A stretch of DNA of 64,000 nt, from positions 496,001 through 560,000 of the forward strand of contig NZ_RWBG01000002.1 in NCBI RefSeq assembly GCF_003944795.1, read 5' to 3'. Within the stretch, counting starts at the first letter, position 1, and each line of letters opens with the position of its first letter. A model generated the notes under the pieces. The model searched no databases. It had not been told where the DNA came from and worked only from the letters and a program-made list of their open reading frames with translations. The translations under genes were made by a program, and so were the position numbers. Origin of the DNA: Mangrovimonas spongiae (GTDB lineage Bacteria; Bacteroidota; Bacteroidia; Flavobacteriales; Flavobacteriaceae). Below are positions 44,951 through 53,179 of this stretch, piece after piece.

Positions 44951-45745
44951 TTATTGTAAATCACTTTTATGCAAGCGTTTAAAATAAGAAAATGCTTTTT
45001 TAAGTCTAGAACCATACCACGAAAACATTTCGCCGTCTACTAGCATGACTCTAGTATTTGGAAATTGCTTTTCTAAGGTTTCTTTATGCTCTTTTTTAAA
45101 CGGATAAGGCTCACTAGAAAGCAATACAACATCCACTTCAGTTAACTTTTCATCATTTAAATTAATTTCTGGATAACGCTTTAAAGAAGCAAACACATTT
45201 TTAAAATTATTCTGCTGCAACAAATAGTTTATAAATGTATCGCTACCAGCAACCATCCAAGGCGAACTCCAAATAAAATAAGCCACATTAAGAACTGGCT
45301 TCTCCAAAATAAAATCTTGAAATGATTTTTGTGCTTTAGAAATTGAAGTCCCTAATAACGCTGCTTTTCTTTCAACATTAAAAATGCTCCCATACATTGT
45401 TATAAGTTCCAGGCAATCATCAATAGTATAAATATCGCTAACATGTACTGACGCTATTTGAGAACACTGCTCAACTATATTTTGTGTATTTTCTTCTTTA
45501 TTGCAAAGAATTATATCGGGCTGCAACAATTGTATTTTGTCTAAGTGAACTTGTTTGGTACCACCAACAACTAAAGCCTCTTTTTTAATCGTCTTTGGAT
45601 GAACACAAAACTTTGTAACACCAACTAGGTATTTTTTTAAACCAAGATCACACAACAACTCTGTTAAACTAGGCACTAACGACACAATGCGTTTGGGTGC
45701 TTTTTGAAAAACAAGCGTTCTATGTAGTTGGTCTTTAACCTGCAT
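44951..45745 (-). CDS. BtuF-like helical-backbone metal receptor
   Basis: The 264-residue protein fits the periplasmic-binding fold used for cobalamin, haem and siderophores: [49 protein letters not shown], and the long helical backbone ([16 protein letters not shown]). It starts [12 protein letters not shown] with no signal peptide or lipobox, unlike true ABC-transporter receptors, so it may be cytoplasmic. This group of signal-less BtuF-like proteins is common in Bacteroidota. Its start overlaps the pyrF stop by 11 bp, so translation is coupled. Binding of cobalamin is inferred. Confidence 0.82.
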   Translation of the reverse strand: MQVKDQLHRTLVFQKAPKRIVSLVPSLTELLCDLGLKKYLVGVTKFCVHPKTIKKEALVVGGTKQVHLDKIQLLQPDIILCNKEENTQNIVEQCSQIASVHVSDIYTIDDCLELITMYGSIFNVERKAALLGTSISKAQKSFQDFILEKPVLNVAYFIWSSPWMVAGSDTFINYLLQQNNFKNVFASLKRYPEINLNDEKLTEVDVVLLSSEPYPFKKEHKETLEKQFPNTRVMLVDGEMFSWYGSRLKKAFSYFKRLHKSDLQ

Positions 45746-46556
45746 GAATTAAAATAGCTTCCATTTGCTGTTGAAGCTCTTTAGCTTTTATTACTGCTGC
45801 CTGAGCGAAATCCCGCTCTTTAGACGCATAAATAATCCCTCTTGAAGAATTAATTAGTAGCCCAATATTTTTGGTCATTCCGTATTTACAGACCTCTTTT
45901 AAACTTCCTCCTTGCGCACCAACTCCAGGCACCAACAAAAAGTTTTCAGGAATAATATGTCTAATTTCTTGTAGATATTCTGCTTTTGTTGCCCCAACAA
46001 CGTACATTAAGTTCTCTGAATTATCCCAAGTCTTTGACGTTTCTAAAACTTGCTTATACAATTCCTGATTATTAACACTAAGCGTTTGAAAATCGAATGC
46101 ACCTTGATTTGAGGTTAACGCTAAAAGAATAGTATGCTTATCTTGAAAACTTAAAAAAGGCTCTACCGAATCTTTTCCCATATAAGGCGCCACAGTTACA
46201 CTATCAAAACCTAAGTCTTCCAGAAATGCTTTAGCATACATTTTACTGGTATTACCTATATCGCCACGCTTGGCATCAGCAATGGTATATATTTCAGGAT
46301 AGTTTTCATTTAAATAATGAATTGTTTTTTCTAATGATTTCCACCCTTTTAACCCGTAAGCTTCGTAAAAGGCTGTGTTTGGCTTATACGCTACTGCCAA
46401 GTGATGCGTGGCATCTATAATAGCTTTATTAAAAGCAAATATAGGGTCTTCTTCGTTTAAAAGATAGTTTGGTATTTTATTTAAATCGACATCTAACCCT
46501 ATACATAAGAAGGATTTTTTTGTTTTAATTTGGTGAGTAAGTTGTTGTGTTGTCAT
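45735..46556 (-). CDS. pyrF: Orotidine-5'-phosphate decarboxylase
   Basis: The 273-residue enzyme converts OMP to UMP, the last step of pyrimidine synthesis. [15 protein letters not shown] at the N-terminus and the catalytic [18 protein letters not shown] in the middle are visible, with [14 protein letters not shown] and a C-terminal [13 protein letters not shown] phosphate loop. The length is that of the longer (type 2) PyrF group. A terminator for prfA ends 5 bp before the start, leaving no normal room for a promoter. The 3' end overlaps the BtuF-like gene. Confidence 0.95.
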   Translation of the reverse strand: MTTQQLTHQIKTKKSFLCIGLDVDLNKIPNYLLNEEDPIFAFNKAIIDATHHLAVAYKPNTAFYEAYGLKGWKSLEKTIHYLNENYPEIYTIADAKRGDIGNTSKMYAKAFLEDLGFDSVTVAPYMGKDSVEPFLSFQDKHTILLALTSNQGAFDFQTLSVNNQELYKQVLETSKTWDNSENLMYVVGATKAEYLQEIRHIIPENFLLVPGVGAQGGSLKEVCKYGMTKNIGLLINSSRGIIYASKERDFAQAAVIKAKELQQQMEAILIHAG

Positions 46557-46561
46557 GTTAT

Positions 46562-46585
46562 AAAAAAAGCCCCAAAATGAGGCTT
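46562..46585 (-). terminator. Terminator of prfA, abutting pyrF
   Basis: On the minus strand AAGCCTC (46585-46579) pairs with GGGGCTT (46573-46567), one G-U pair, and a run of seven T follows. It begins 5 bp after the prfA stop; the pyrF ATG comes 5 nt after the T run. Confidence 0.85.
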
Positions 46586-46590
46586 ATTAA

Positions 46591-47667
46591 TTAAATAGTT
46601 TCGTCGCTTGCTTTTAATTTTTCGGTGTTTTCGGCTAACTGTAATTCGTCTATAATTTTTTGAATATCGCCGTTTATAATATTTTGCAAATCATATAACG
46701 TTAAGTTTATTCTATGATCTGTTACACGACCTTGCGGATAGTTATATGTTCTAATTTTAGCACTTCTATCACCAGATGTTACCATGCTACCACGTTTAGC
46801 TGCTTCTTCCTCTTGTTTTTTGGCCAATTCTAAATCATATAAACGAGAACGTAACACTTTAAAGGCTTTCTCTTTATTTTTATGTTGCGATTTTTGATCT
46901 TGACATTGCGCCACCAAACCTGTTGGCTCATGCGTTAAACGTACTGCAGAATAGGTTGTATTAACCGATTGTCCTCCTGGACCAGAAGAACAGAAATAAT
47001 CAATACGGACATCTTTAGGGTCAATCTCAACATCAAACTCTTCGGCTTCTGGAAACACCATGCAGGTTGCCGCACTTGTATGCACGCGCCCTTGCGTTTC
47101 TGTTTGCGGTACACGTTGTACACGATGTACGCCAGCTTCAAATTTTAATGTCCCATACACATCATCGCCTTCTACTTCAAATTGAATTTCTTTAAAGCCA
47201 CCATTGGTGCCTTCGCTAAAATCTACAGTACTTACTTTCCACCCTTTGCTCTCGCAGTATTTGGTATACATTCTAAACAAATCTCCTGCAAAAATACTTG
47301 CTTCGTCACCTCCTGTTCCAGCACGAAGCTCTACAACAGCATTTTTAGAATCTTCAGGGTCTTTCGGAATTAATAAAAAGCGAATTTCATCTTCTAATGG
47401 TGGAATTTTTTCCTTGGCTTCTTCTAGTTGCATTTTAGCCATTTCCACCATTTCTTCATCACTACCATCTTCAATAATTTCTTCGGCCTCCTGTATGCGA
47501 TCTAATACCATTTTGTATTCTTCTCGCTTATCAACTAAAATTCTTAAGTCTTTGTATTCTTTATTTAACTGAATGTAACGTTTTTGATCGGCAATAATAT
47601 CGGGTTGGATAATTAAATCGCTAACCTCATCAAAACGTTGCTTTACTATTTCTAACTTCTCTAACAT
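46591..47667 (-). CDS. prfA: Peptide chain release factor 1
   Basis: The 358-residue class I release factor reads UAA and UAG and releases the peptide. The GGQ loop is in [18 protein letters not shown] near 230; the stop-codon tripeptide is PQT in [13 protein letters not shown], the PxT type of RF1 (RF2 has SPF). Length matches RF1. The upstream 118 bp contain a TATTTTTG box. It is followed by a terminator and pyrF. Confidence 0.97.
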   Translation of the reverse strand: MLEKLEIVKQRFDEVSDLIIQPDIIADQKRYIQLNKEYKDLRILVDKREEYKMVLDRIQEAEEIIEDGSDEEMVEMAKMQLEEAKEKIPPLEDEIRFLLIPKDPEDSKNAVVELRAGTGGDEASIFAGDLFRMYTKYCESKGWKVSTVDFSEGTNGGFKEIQFEVEGDDVYGTLKFEAGVHRVQRVPQTETQGRVHTSAATCMVFPEAEEFDVEIDPKDVRIDYFCSSGPGGQSVNTTYSAVRLTHEPTGLVAQCQDQKSQHKNKEKAFKVLRSRLYDLELAKKQEEEAAKRGSMVTSGDRSAKIRTYNYPQGRVTDHRINLTLYDLQNIINGDIQKIIDELQLAENTEKLKASDETI

Positions 47668-47689
47668 CTACCTTTTTAAATTAGTTGAG

Positions 47690-47697
47690 CAAAAATA
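47690..47697 (-). promoter_or_regulatory. Promoter -7 box of prfA
   Basis: TATTTTTG on the minus strand, a match to TAnnTTTG, 22 bp before the prfA ATG. No good TTG at the usual distance. Confidence 0.55.
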
Positions 47698-47785
47698 CGA
47701 TAATTTATGAATTGCTTGTAACCAAGTATAAGATTAAGACTTACAAACACCAAAATATTTTATTAAAAAAACCGTTTACTCTTTT

Positions 47786-48082
47786 ATGACACAACATTTA
47801 GCTGCCATATTACTATACTACAGAACTTTTATATTGTGGTCTTTTGGTATTACTATTTTTATTACCATAATATCTCCAAAAATTACATCTATCGTTCTAA
47901 TCAAGTTCCTTATGGTGATATTTTTATGGTTTACAGTTAAGGAAAAAGAAGATAGCCTTAGCCCCAAACTTATGCTTTACAAGAGTTTAAATATTTCTGA
48001 ATTTAAATTTTTTAGCTCTGTTTATCTTTTAGATTTAATAGTATCGCTATTATTCTTTATTCTGATTAAAGAATTTATTTAA
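47786..48082 (+). CDS. Small hypothetical membrane protein
   Basis: The 98-residue protein has three hydrophobic helices, about 15-33 (FILWSFGITIFITIISP), 36-50 (IVLIKFLMVIFLWFTV) and 78-96 (FSSVYLLDLIVSLLFFILI), with a short charged KEKEDS loop between the second and third. I do not recognise a family; similar short proteins are found in flavobacteria. It is divergent from prfA, and a terminator follows it. Confidence 0.6.
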   Translation: MTQHLAAILLYYRTFILWSFGITIFITIISPKITSIVLIKFLMVIFLWFTVKEKEDSLSPKLMLYKSLNISEFKFFSSVYLLDLIVSLLFFILIKEFI

Positions 48083-48086
48083 ATAA

Positions 48087-48112
48087 AAAAGAGCGCCTTA
48101 CAGCACTCTTTT
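48087..48112. terminator. Convergent terminator between the small membrane protein and the reductase
   Basis: AAAAGAGCGC (48087-48096) pairs with GCACTCTTTT (48103-48112) with one mismatch; A and T runs on both sides allow it to work in both directions. Confidence 0.75.
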
Positions 48113-48125
48113 ATGTTTCATTTAA

Positions 48126-50672
48126 TTAACCACATTTGGACGAACCGCAATCTTGACACGTTAAGCACCCTTCTTGATAGATTAACTTATCCGAATTACA
48201 ATTGGTGCATTTTCCTTTAGCCTTTGTACCATCTTCTACAAAACGTTTTAAAGCGCGAACCACACCATTTTTCCAGGTATTAATAGAAGCGCTATCTAAT
48301 TGCAGACTGTTAATTAAATCCACAACCTTATCTATTGGCATACCATGTCTTAACGTACTAGAAATCAGTTTTGCGTAATTCCAATATTCTGGATTAAACT
48401 TATGCGACAAGCCCTCGATAGTTGTTTTATAGCCACGTTTATTTTTATACTGAAAATCGTAACGGGATGTTCCGTCTTCATTTCTATTTTTAATAATTAA
48501 TCCTTCGGCTACCCATCTTGGTATTAAAATACCATCTTCATCATCGGCTAAACCAGTAAAAATCTCATAAGGTTTACCATCAATTTTACCTATAAAAGCA
48601 ATCCACTTTTCTTTATTATTTTGAAAGCGCACCACATCAGCTTCTAATATTTGCGGACGTTTTGTAGGGAAGTTTGTTAAAGATTCGGTGTCTTGTTCTT
48701 TATCATCATTAGAAATTAACACACCAGAACGCGACCCATCTCGGTAAACAGTCACGCCTTTACAACCCACTTCCCAAGCTTTTAAATATAAGTCTCCAAC
48801 TAAATCTTCAGACACATCATTAGGCAGATTAATCGTAACGCTTATGGAATGATCTACCCATTTTTGAACAGCGCCCTGCATACTCACTTTACTTAACCAA
48901 TCTACATCATTCGACGTAGCTTTATAATAGGGCGATTGCTTTACAATTACATCTAATTCTTCCTGCGAACAATTATCATCAACTTTTATGTTGTTAACCT
49001 CCATCCATTGTTTAAACCTATGATGAAATACTACATACTCTTCCCAAGAATCGCCAACCTCATCTACAAAATCCACACGTGCATCTTTATCGTTAGGATT
49101 CACTTTCCGACGTCTTTTGTATACTGGAAGAAAAACAGGTTCGATACCAGAACTTGTTTGTGTCATTAAACTTGTAGTTCCTGTTGGCGCAATAGTTAAT
49201 AACGCTATGTTACGTCTTCCATAGGTAACCATATCGTTATAAAGCTGTGCATCAGCTTCTTTTAAACGCTGAATAAATGGATTGTTTTTCTCACGCTCAA
49301 TATCAAAAATAGCAAAAGCACCACGCTCTTTAGCCGTATAAACCGATGCTTTATAAGCTGCAATAGCCATCGTTTTATGAACCTCAACAGAAAACGCATT
49401 TCCTTCTTTAGATCCATAACGAATCCCTAACGCTGCCAACATATCGCCTTCTGCCGTGATACCAATTCCTGTTCGCCTTCCTTCTTCAGCTTTGGTTCTA
49501 ATATTTACCCATAAATTACGCTCAGTTGCTTTAATTTCATCCGATTCTGGATCGGCGTCTATTTTTTTAATAATAGCATCTATTTTCTCCAACTCTAAAT
49601 CTATAATATCATCCATGATACGTTGCGCAGAAGCAACATGTTCTTTAAATAATTCAAAATTGAAAGTCGCTTGATCTGTAAAAGGATTTTCTACATACGA
49701 AAAGAGATTTATTGCTAATAATCGACAAGAATCGTAAGGACACAAAGGAATTTCTCCACACGGATTGGTAGAAATTGTTTTATAGCCTAAATCGGCATAA
49801 CAATCTGGCACCGATTCTCTGGTTATGGTATCCCAAAATAAAATTCCTGGCTCGGCTGATTTCCAGGCATTATGAACAATTTTTTTCCATAACTTTTGGG
49901 CTTTTATGTCTTTTGAATACTTAGGATTATGGCTAAATATGGGATATTTTTGTATGTAATTGGTATCGTCTTTTACCGCCTGCATAAAGCCATTATCTAT
50001 TTTCACCGATACATTAGCCCCAGTAACCTTTCCCTGCTCCATTTTAGCATCTATAAAATCTTCGGCATCGGGATGATTTATAGACACCGATAACATTAAA
50101 GCACCTCGCCTACCATCTTGAGCAACTTCACGAGTTGAGTTTGAATAACGCTCCATAAACGGTACAATTCCTGTTGATGTTAAAGCGGAATTTTTCACCT
50201 CACTACCTCTAGGTCTGATATGTGATAAATCATGACCAACACCACCACGACGTTTCATTAATTGCACTTGCTCTTGGTCTATTTTCATGATGCCACCATA
50301 GGAGTCTGAAGCTCCTTCGTTACCAATAACAAAACAATTAGATAAAGAAACTATTTGATATGGATTTCCAATTCCTGCCATTGGACTTCCTTGAGGAACA
50401 ATGTACTTAAAGTTTTTGATAAGACTGAATACTTGATCTTCTGACATTGGGTTAGGATAACGCTTTTCTATTCGCGCAATTTCCTTAGCAATACGTTTAT
50501 GCATATCGTCTGGGGTAAGCTCATAAATATGACCTTGGGAATCTTTTAAAGCATATTTATTTACCCAAACTCGTGCGGCCAAATCGTCTCCTTTAAAATA
50601 CTTTAAGGAGGCCTTGAAAGCTTGGTCTTGTGTATAGTGGGATGTTGGTTTTTCAACCGTGTTGGTACTCAT
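48126..50672 (-). CDS. nrdJ: Adenosylcobalamin-dependent ribonucleotide reductase (class II)
   Basis: The 848-residue enzyme reduces ribonucleotides to deoxyribonucleotides with B12 and needs neither oxygen nor a radical subunit. It shows SLSNCFVIG (redox Cys), STNPCGEIPLCPYDSCRLL with the active-site Cys, APTGTTSLMTQTSSGIEP, and CKGVTVYRDGSRSG, and ends in a zinc-ribbon-like CTNCNSDKLIYQEGCLTCQ, all usual in class II enzymes of the large type. The ATG at 50672 gives the family start. A possible terminator of the DUF3078 gene lies upstream. No cobalamin riboswitch was found in the 200-bp leader. Confidence 0.95.
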   Translation of the reverse strand: MSTNTVEKPTSHYTQDQAFKASLKYFKGDDLAARVWVNKYALKDSQGHIYELTPDDMHKRIAKEIARIEKRYPNPMSEDQVFSLIKNFKYIVPQGSPMAGIGNPYQIVSLSNCFVIGNEGASDSYGGIMKIDQEQVQLMKRRGGVGHDLSHIRPRGSEVKNSALTSTGIVPFMERYSNSTREVAQDGRRGALMLSVSINHPDAEDFIDAKMEQGKVTGANVSVKIDNGFMQAVKDDTNYIQKYPIFSHNPKYSKDIKAQKLWKKIVHNAWKSAEPGILFWDTITRESVPDCYADLGYKTISTNPCGEIPLCPYDSCRLLAINLFSYVENPFTDQATFNFELFKEHVASAQRIMDDIIDLELEKIDAIIKKIDADPESDEIKATERNLWVNIRTKAEEGRRTGIGITAEGDMLAALGIRYGSKEGNAFSVEVHKTMAIAAYKASVYTAKERGAFAIFDIEREKNNPFIQRLKEADAQLYNDMVTYGRRNIALLTIAPTGTTSLMTQTSSGIEPVFLPVYKRRRKVNPNDKDARVDFVDEVGDSWEEYVVFHHRFKQWMEVNNIKVDDNCSQEELDVIVKQSPYYKATSNDVDWLSKVSMQGAVQKWVDHSISVTINLPNDVSEDLVGDLYLKAWEVGCKGVTVYRDGSRSGVLISNDDKEQDTESLTNFPTKRPQILEADVVRFQNNKEKWIAFIGKIDGKPYEIFTGLADDEDGILIPRWVAEGLIIKNRNEDGTSRYDFQYKNKRGYKTTIEGLSHKFNPEYWNYAKLISSTLRHGMPIDKVVDLINSLQLDSASINTWKNGVVRALKRFVEDGTKAKGKCTNCNSDKLIYQEGCLTCQDCGSSKCG

Positions 50673-50800
50673 AATGATTTTGTGATTTTTGTCAGGTTAA
50701 AACTAGGGTGTGAACTTAGCAAAAAATACCAACTTAAAAAATAACAAAAGTCATAAAGCTACCGAAAAAAATACGGAAAATAAGTGATTATCAGATGCTT

Positions 50801-50830
50801 AAAAATTTATCAACAACAAAAAGTTGACAA
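50801..50830 (-). terminator. Possible terminator of the DUF3078 gene
   Basis: On the minus strand TTGTCAAC (50830-50823) pairs with GTTGATAA (50814-50807) with one G-U pair, then ATTTTTAA. The plus-strand TTATCAACA also resembles a DnaA box with one mismatch, which is probably chance. Confidence 0.45.
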
Positions 50831-50872
50831 TTTTTTAAAATAAAAATAAAAGAAAATATTAAGATATAAACA

Positions 50873-51838
50873 CTAAAAATCAACCACAACACCAACTCCT
50901 AGCAACTGTTTCCATTGCACGGTAGCACCTTCTTCTTCATACTCACCTTCCACATCGGTTTCTACTAAAACCTTAGTATCATCATCATATCTTAAATGTG
51001 AGCCTAATGTGGCTCTCACGAAGTCATTAACCTTAAAGTCGAAGTTCACCTGCCAATCAACATCTATGTTACCAAAATTGTTTAAGTAGTCTGTGTAAAA
51101 ACTAACAAAATGTTTTACTGAAATATTTTCGAAGAGTTGCGCCTCGTAGGCATTAGTAAGCAAAACACCAATTTCTTTTCTCACCTTTTCGCCTTCGCGA
51201 ATTAAATTTCCTTCACTGTCATATTCCGCTGGTCTAACTCCAAAAGACCCTAAATTTGCCAAATCTTCGTCTAAAACAAAAGTTGCCTTTAAAGTTAGCG
51301 GTGAAAAATAACTAGAAAACTCATCGATGTTTTTTCCATACTCGACACCACCTCCTAAAAACAAATATCCAGGCGCCATGAACCTTGAAATAGCCTTATT
51401 TTTATCGGGGTAATTATAACCATTAGTAAACTGCGATTTAAAATTAAATCGTGCAGAATAGTACCAATTGGTTAGTGTGTCTTTTCGATATCCTACAACA
51501 GAACTAATATCAATAATATCGTCTGTTTTACGCATTTTTTGTTCTTGCTGTTTATTTATTCCGTAGCGCGTGAGCAAATTAGTATTCCAAAAAAAATGTC
51601 TGAATTGATATTTTAGCTGACTTTGAAAACTTAACAATGCAGAAATAGAGTTACTACCACCAGCATTCCAGTTAACAAAAGCCACCTCACTTATGTCTAA
51701 ACCAGCTTTGTTAGTCTGCTCCCAAACCCCTTTTGTTGGCAACTTTACATCGTCATTTACATAAAAAAATAAAGAATCTGGCTGAGCTATACTTAAATTA
51801 GACACAAACAGAACCACTAAACAAAACAAAACTCTCAT
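50873..51838 (-). CDS. DUF3078 outer-membrane protein
   Basis: The 321-residue protein has a signal peptide (VLFVSNLSIAQ, cut near 18) and fits DUF3078: GVWEQTNKAGLDISEVAFVN, WNAGGSNSISALLSF, and many alternating aromatic strands such as FFWNTNLLTRYGINK and YYSARFNFKSQFTNGY. It ends in VVVDF, with a terminal Phe as in outer-membrane barrels. The family is confined to Bacteroidota and its role is unknown. It lies 21 bp downstream of purM and is likely co-transcribed with it. Confidence 0.92.
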   Translation of the reverse strand: MRVLFCLVVLFVSNLSIAQPDSLFFYVNDDVKLPTKGVWEQTNKAGLDISEVAFVNWNAGGSNSISALLSFQSQLKYQFRHFFWNTNLLTRYGINKQQEQKMRKTDDIIDISSVVGYRKDTLTNWYYSARFNFKSQFTNGYNYPDKNKAISRFMAPGYLFLGGGVEYGKNIDEFSSYFSPLTLKATFVLDEDLANLGSFGVRPAEYDSEGNLIREGEKVRKEIGVLLTNAYEAQLFENISVKHFVSFYTDYLNNFGNIDVDWQVNFDFKVNDFVRATLGSHLRYDDDTKVLVETDVEGEYEEEGATVQWKQLLGVGVVVDF

Positions 51839-51859
51839 TAAAAAAAGTATTATAAATTA

Positions 51860-53038
51860 TTAATATTCAAACGTACCAAACTCACTTTTAATGGTTAATT
51901 TCTTCTCTGGAGAAGCTTCAACACGCCCTATAATTTTAGCATCGACATTAAAGCTTTTTGACATAGCAATTATATCATTTGCAATCTCTTTATTTACATA
52001 TAGCTCCATTCTATGACCACAATTAAACACCTGGTACATTTCTTTCCAATCTGTTTTAGATTGCTCTTGAATTAGCTTAAACAACGGCGGAATACTAAAC
52101 ATATTATCTTTAACAATATGTAAATTATCTACAAAGTGAAGAATTTTAGTTTGCGCGCCTCCGCTACAATGTACCATGCCATGCACATCTTTACTGTTGT
52201 ATTTTTCAAGGATTTTTTTAATTATGGGAGCGTATGTTCTTGTTGGAGACAACACAAGCTTACCTGCATCTATTGGCGAATCCTGTACTGAGTCGGTTAA
52301 TTTTACATTTCCTGAATACACTAAATCTTTGGGAACTGAGCTATCAAAACTTTCTGGAAATTTTTCTGCTAGATACTTATGAAAAACATCGTGACGTGCC
52401 GATGTTAACCCATTACTCCCCATACCTCCATTATACGATGTTTCGTATGTTGCTTGTCCAAACGATTCCAACCCTACAATAACATCTCCAGCTTGAATGT
52501 TAGCATTATCGATAACCTGATCTCTTTTTACTCTTGCTGTTACTGTAGAATCTACGATAATTGTTCTAACCAAATCGCCAACATCTGCAGTTTCGCCACC
52601 TGTAGAATGAATGGTTACACCAAAGTTTTTTAACTCAGAAATAAGCTCTTCCGTTCCATTAATAATCGCCGAAATAACCTCTCCTGGAATCAGGTTTTTA
52701 TTACGCCCAATGGTTGATGACAACATAATATTATCTGTTGCTCCCACACATAATAAATCATCTATATTCATTATTAATGCATCTTGCGCAATACCTTTCC
52801 ACACAGAAATATCTCCTGTTTCTTTCCAATACATATAGGCTAAAGAACTTTTTGTTCCTGCACCATCGGCATGCATAACCAAACAGTAATCTTCATTATT
52901 TGTTAAGTAATCTGGTACAATTTTACAAAAGGCTTTTGGGAACAACCCTTTATCTATATTCTTGATAGCGTTATGCACATCTTCTTTTGAGGCAGAAACA
53001 CCTCTTTGAGCATATCTTTTGCTTATTTCTTTACTCAT
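51860..53038 (-). CDS. purM: AIR synthase (phosphoribosyl-formylglycinamidine cyclo-ligase)
   Basis: The 392-residue cytosolic ATP enzyme closes the imidazole ring in purine synthesis. It shows MHADGAGTKSSLAYMYWKET, MNIDDLLCVGATDNIML, HSTGGETADVGDLVRT, VIVGLESFGQATYETSY and a C-terminal HGMVHCSGGAQTKILHF. It is ~50 residues longer than E. coli PurM, which is usual for the Bacteroidota form. A TATTTTTG box is 20 bp upstream of the ATG. It is followed by the DUF3078 gene. Confidence 0.93.
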   Translation of the reverse strand: MSKEISKRYAQRGVSASKEDVHNAIKNIDKGLFPKAFCKIVPDYLTNNEDYCLVMHADGAGTKSSLAYMYWKETGDISVWKGIAQDALIMNIDDLLCVGATDNIMLSSTIGRNKNLIPGEVISAIINGTEELISELKNFGVTIHSTGGETADVGDLVRTIIVDSTVTARVKRDQVIDNANIQAGDVIVGLESFGQATYETSYNGGMGSNGLTSARHDVFHKYLAEKFPESFDSSVPKDLVYSGNVKLTDSVQDSPIDAGKLVLSPTRTYAPIIKKILEKYNSKDVHGMVHCSGGAQTKILHFVDNLHIVKDNMFSIPPLFKLIQEQSKTDWKEMYQVFNCGHRMELYVNKEIANDIIAMSKSFNVDAKIIGRVEASPEKKLTIKSEFGTFEY

Positions 53039-53058
53039 GCTTAGTGTATTGTTGGGCG

Positions 53059-53066
53059 CAAAAATA
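53059..53066 (-). promoter_or_regulatory. Promoter -7 box of purM
   Basis: TATTTTTG on the minus strand fits TAnnTTTG; a TTG lies 16 bp upstream, a shorter spacer than normal. Confidence 0.55.
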
Positions 53067-53141
53067 AGGATTGTTTATTTTTCAATAGGTCATTTTTGCG
53101 ATATTTTAACCTAAAAAAAGCTTATTTTTATTATTCGTATC

Positions 53142-53168
53142 ATAAAAAAAGCCCCAAGATTGGGGCTT
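53142..53168 (-). terminator. Terminator of the GSIII gene
   Basis: AAGCCCCAA (53149-53157) and TTGGGGCTT (53160-53168) form a GC-rich stem; the minus strand continues with seven T. It starts 11 bp after the stop. Confidence 0.92.
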
Positions 53169-53179
53169 ATATTTTTTTA

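Noticed and set aside
50807-50815. DnaA-box-like TTATCAACA upstream of the reductase
   Set aside because: One mismatch, a single copy, and it is part of a likely terminator stem; chance in AT-rich DNA.
50673-50872. Possible cobalamin riboswitch before the class II reductase
   Set aside because: No B12 box or matching stem pattern could be found by eye on the minus strand.
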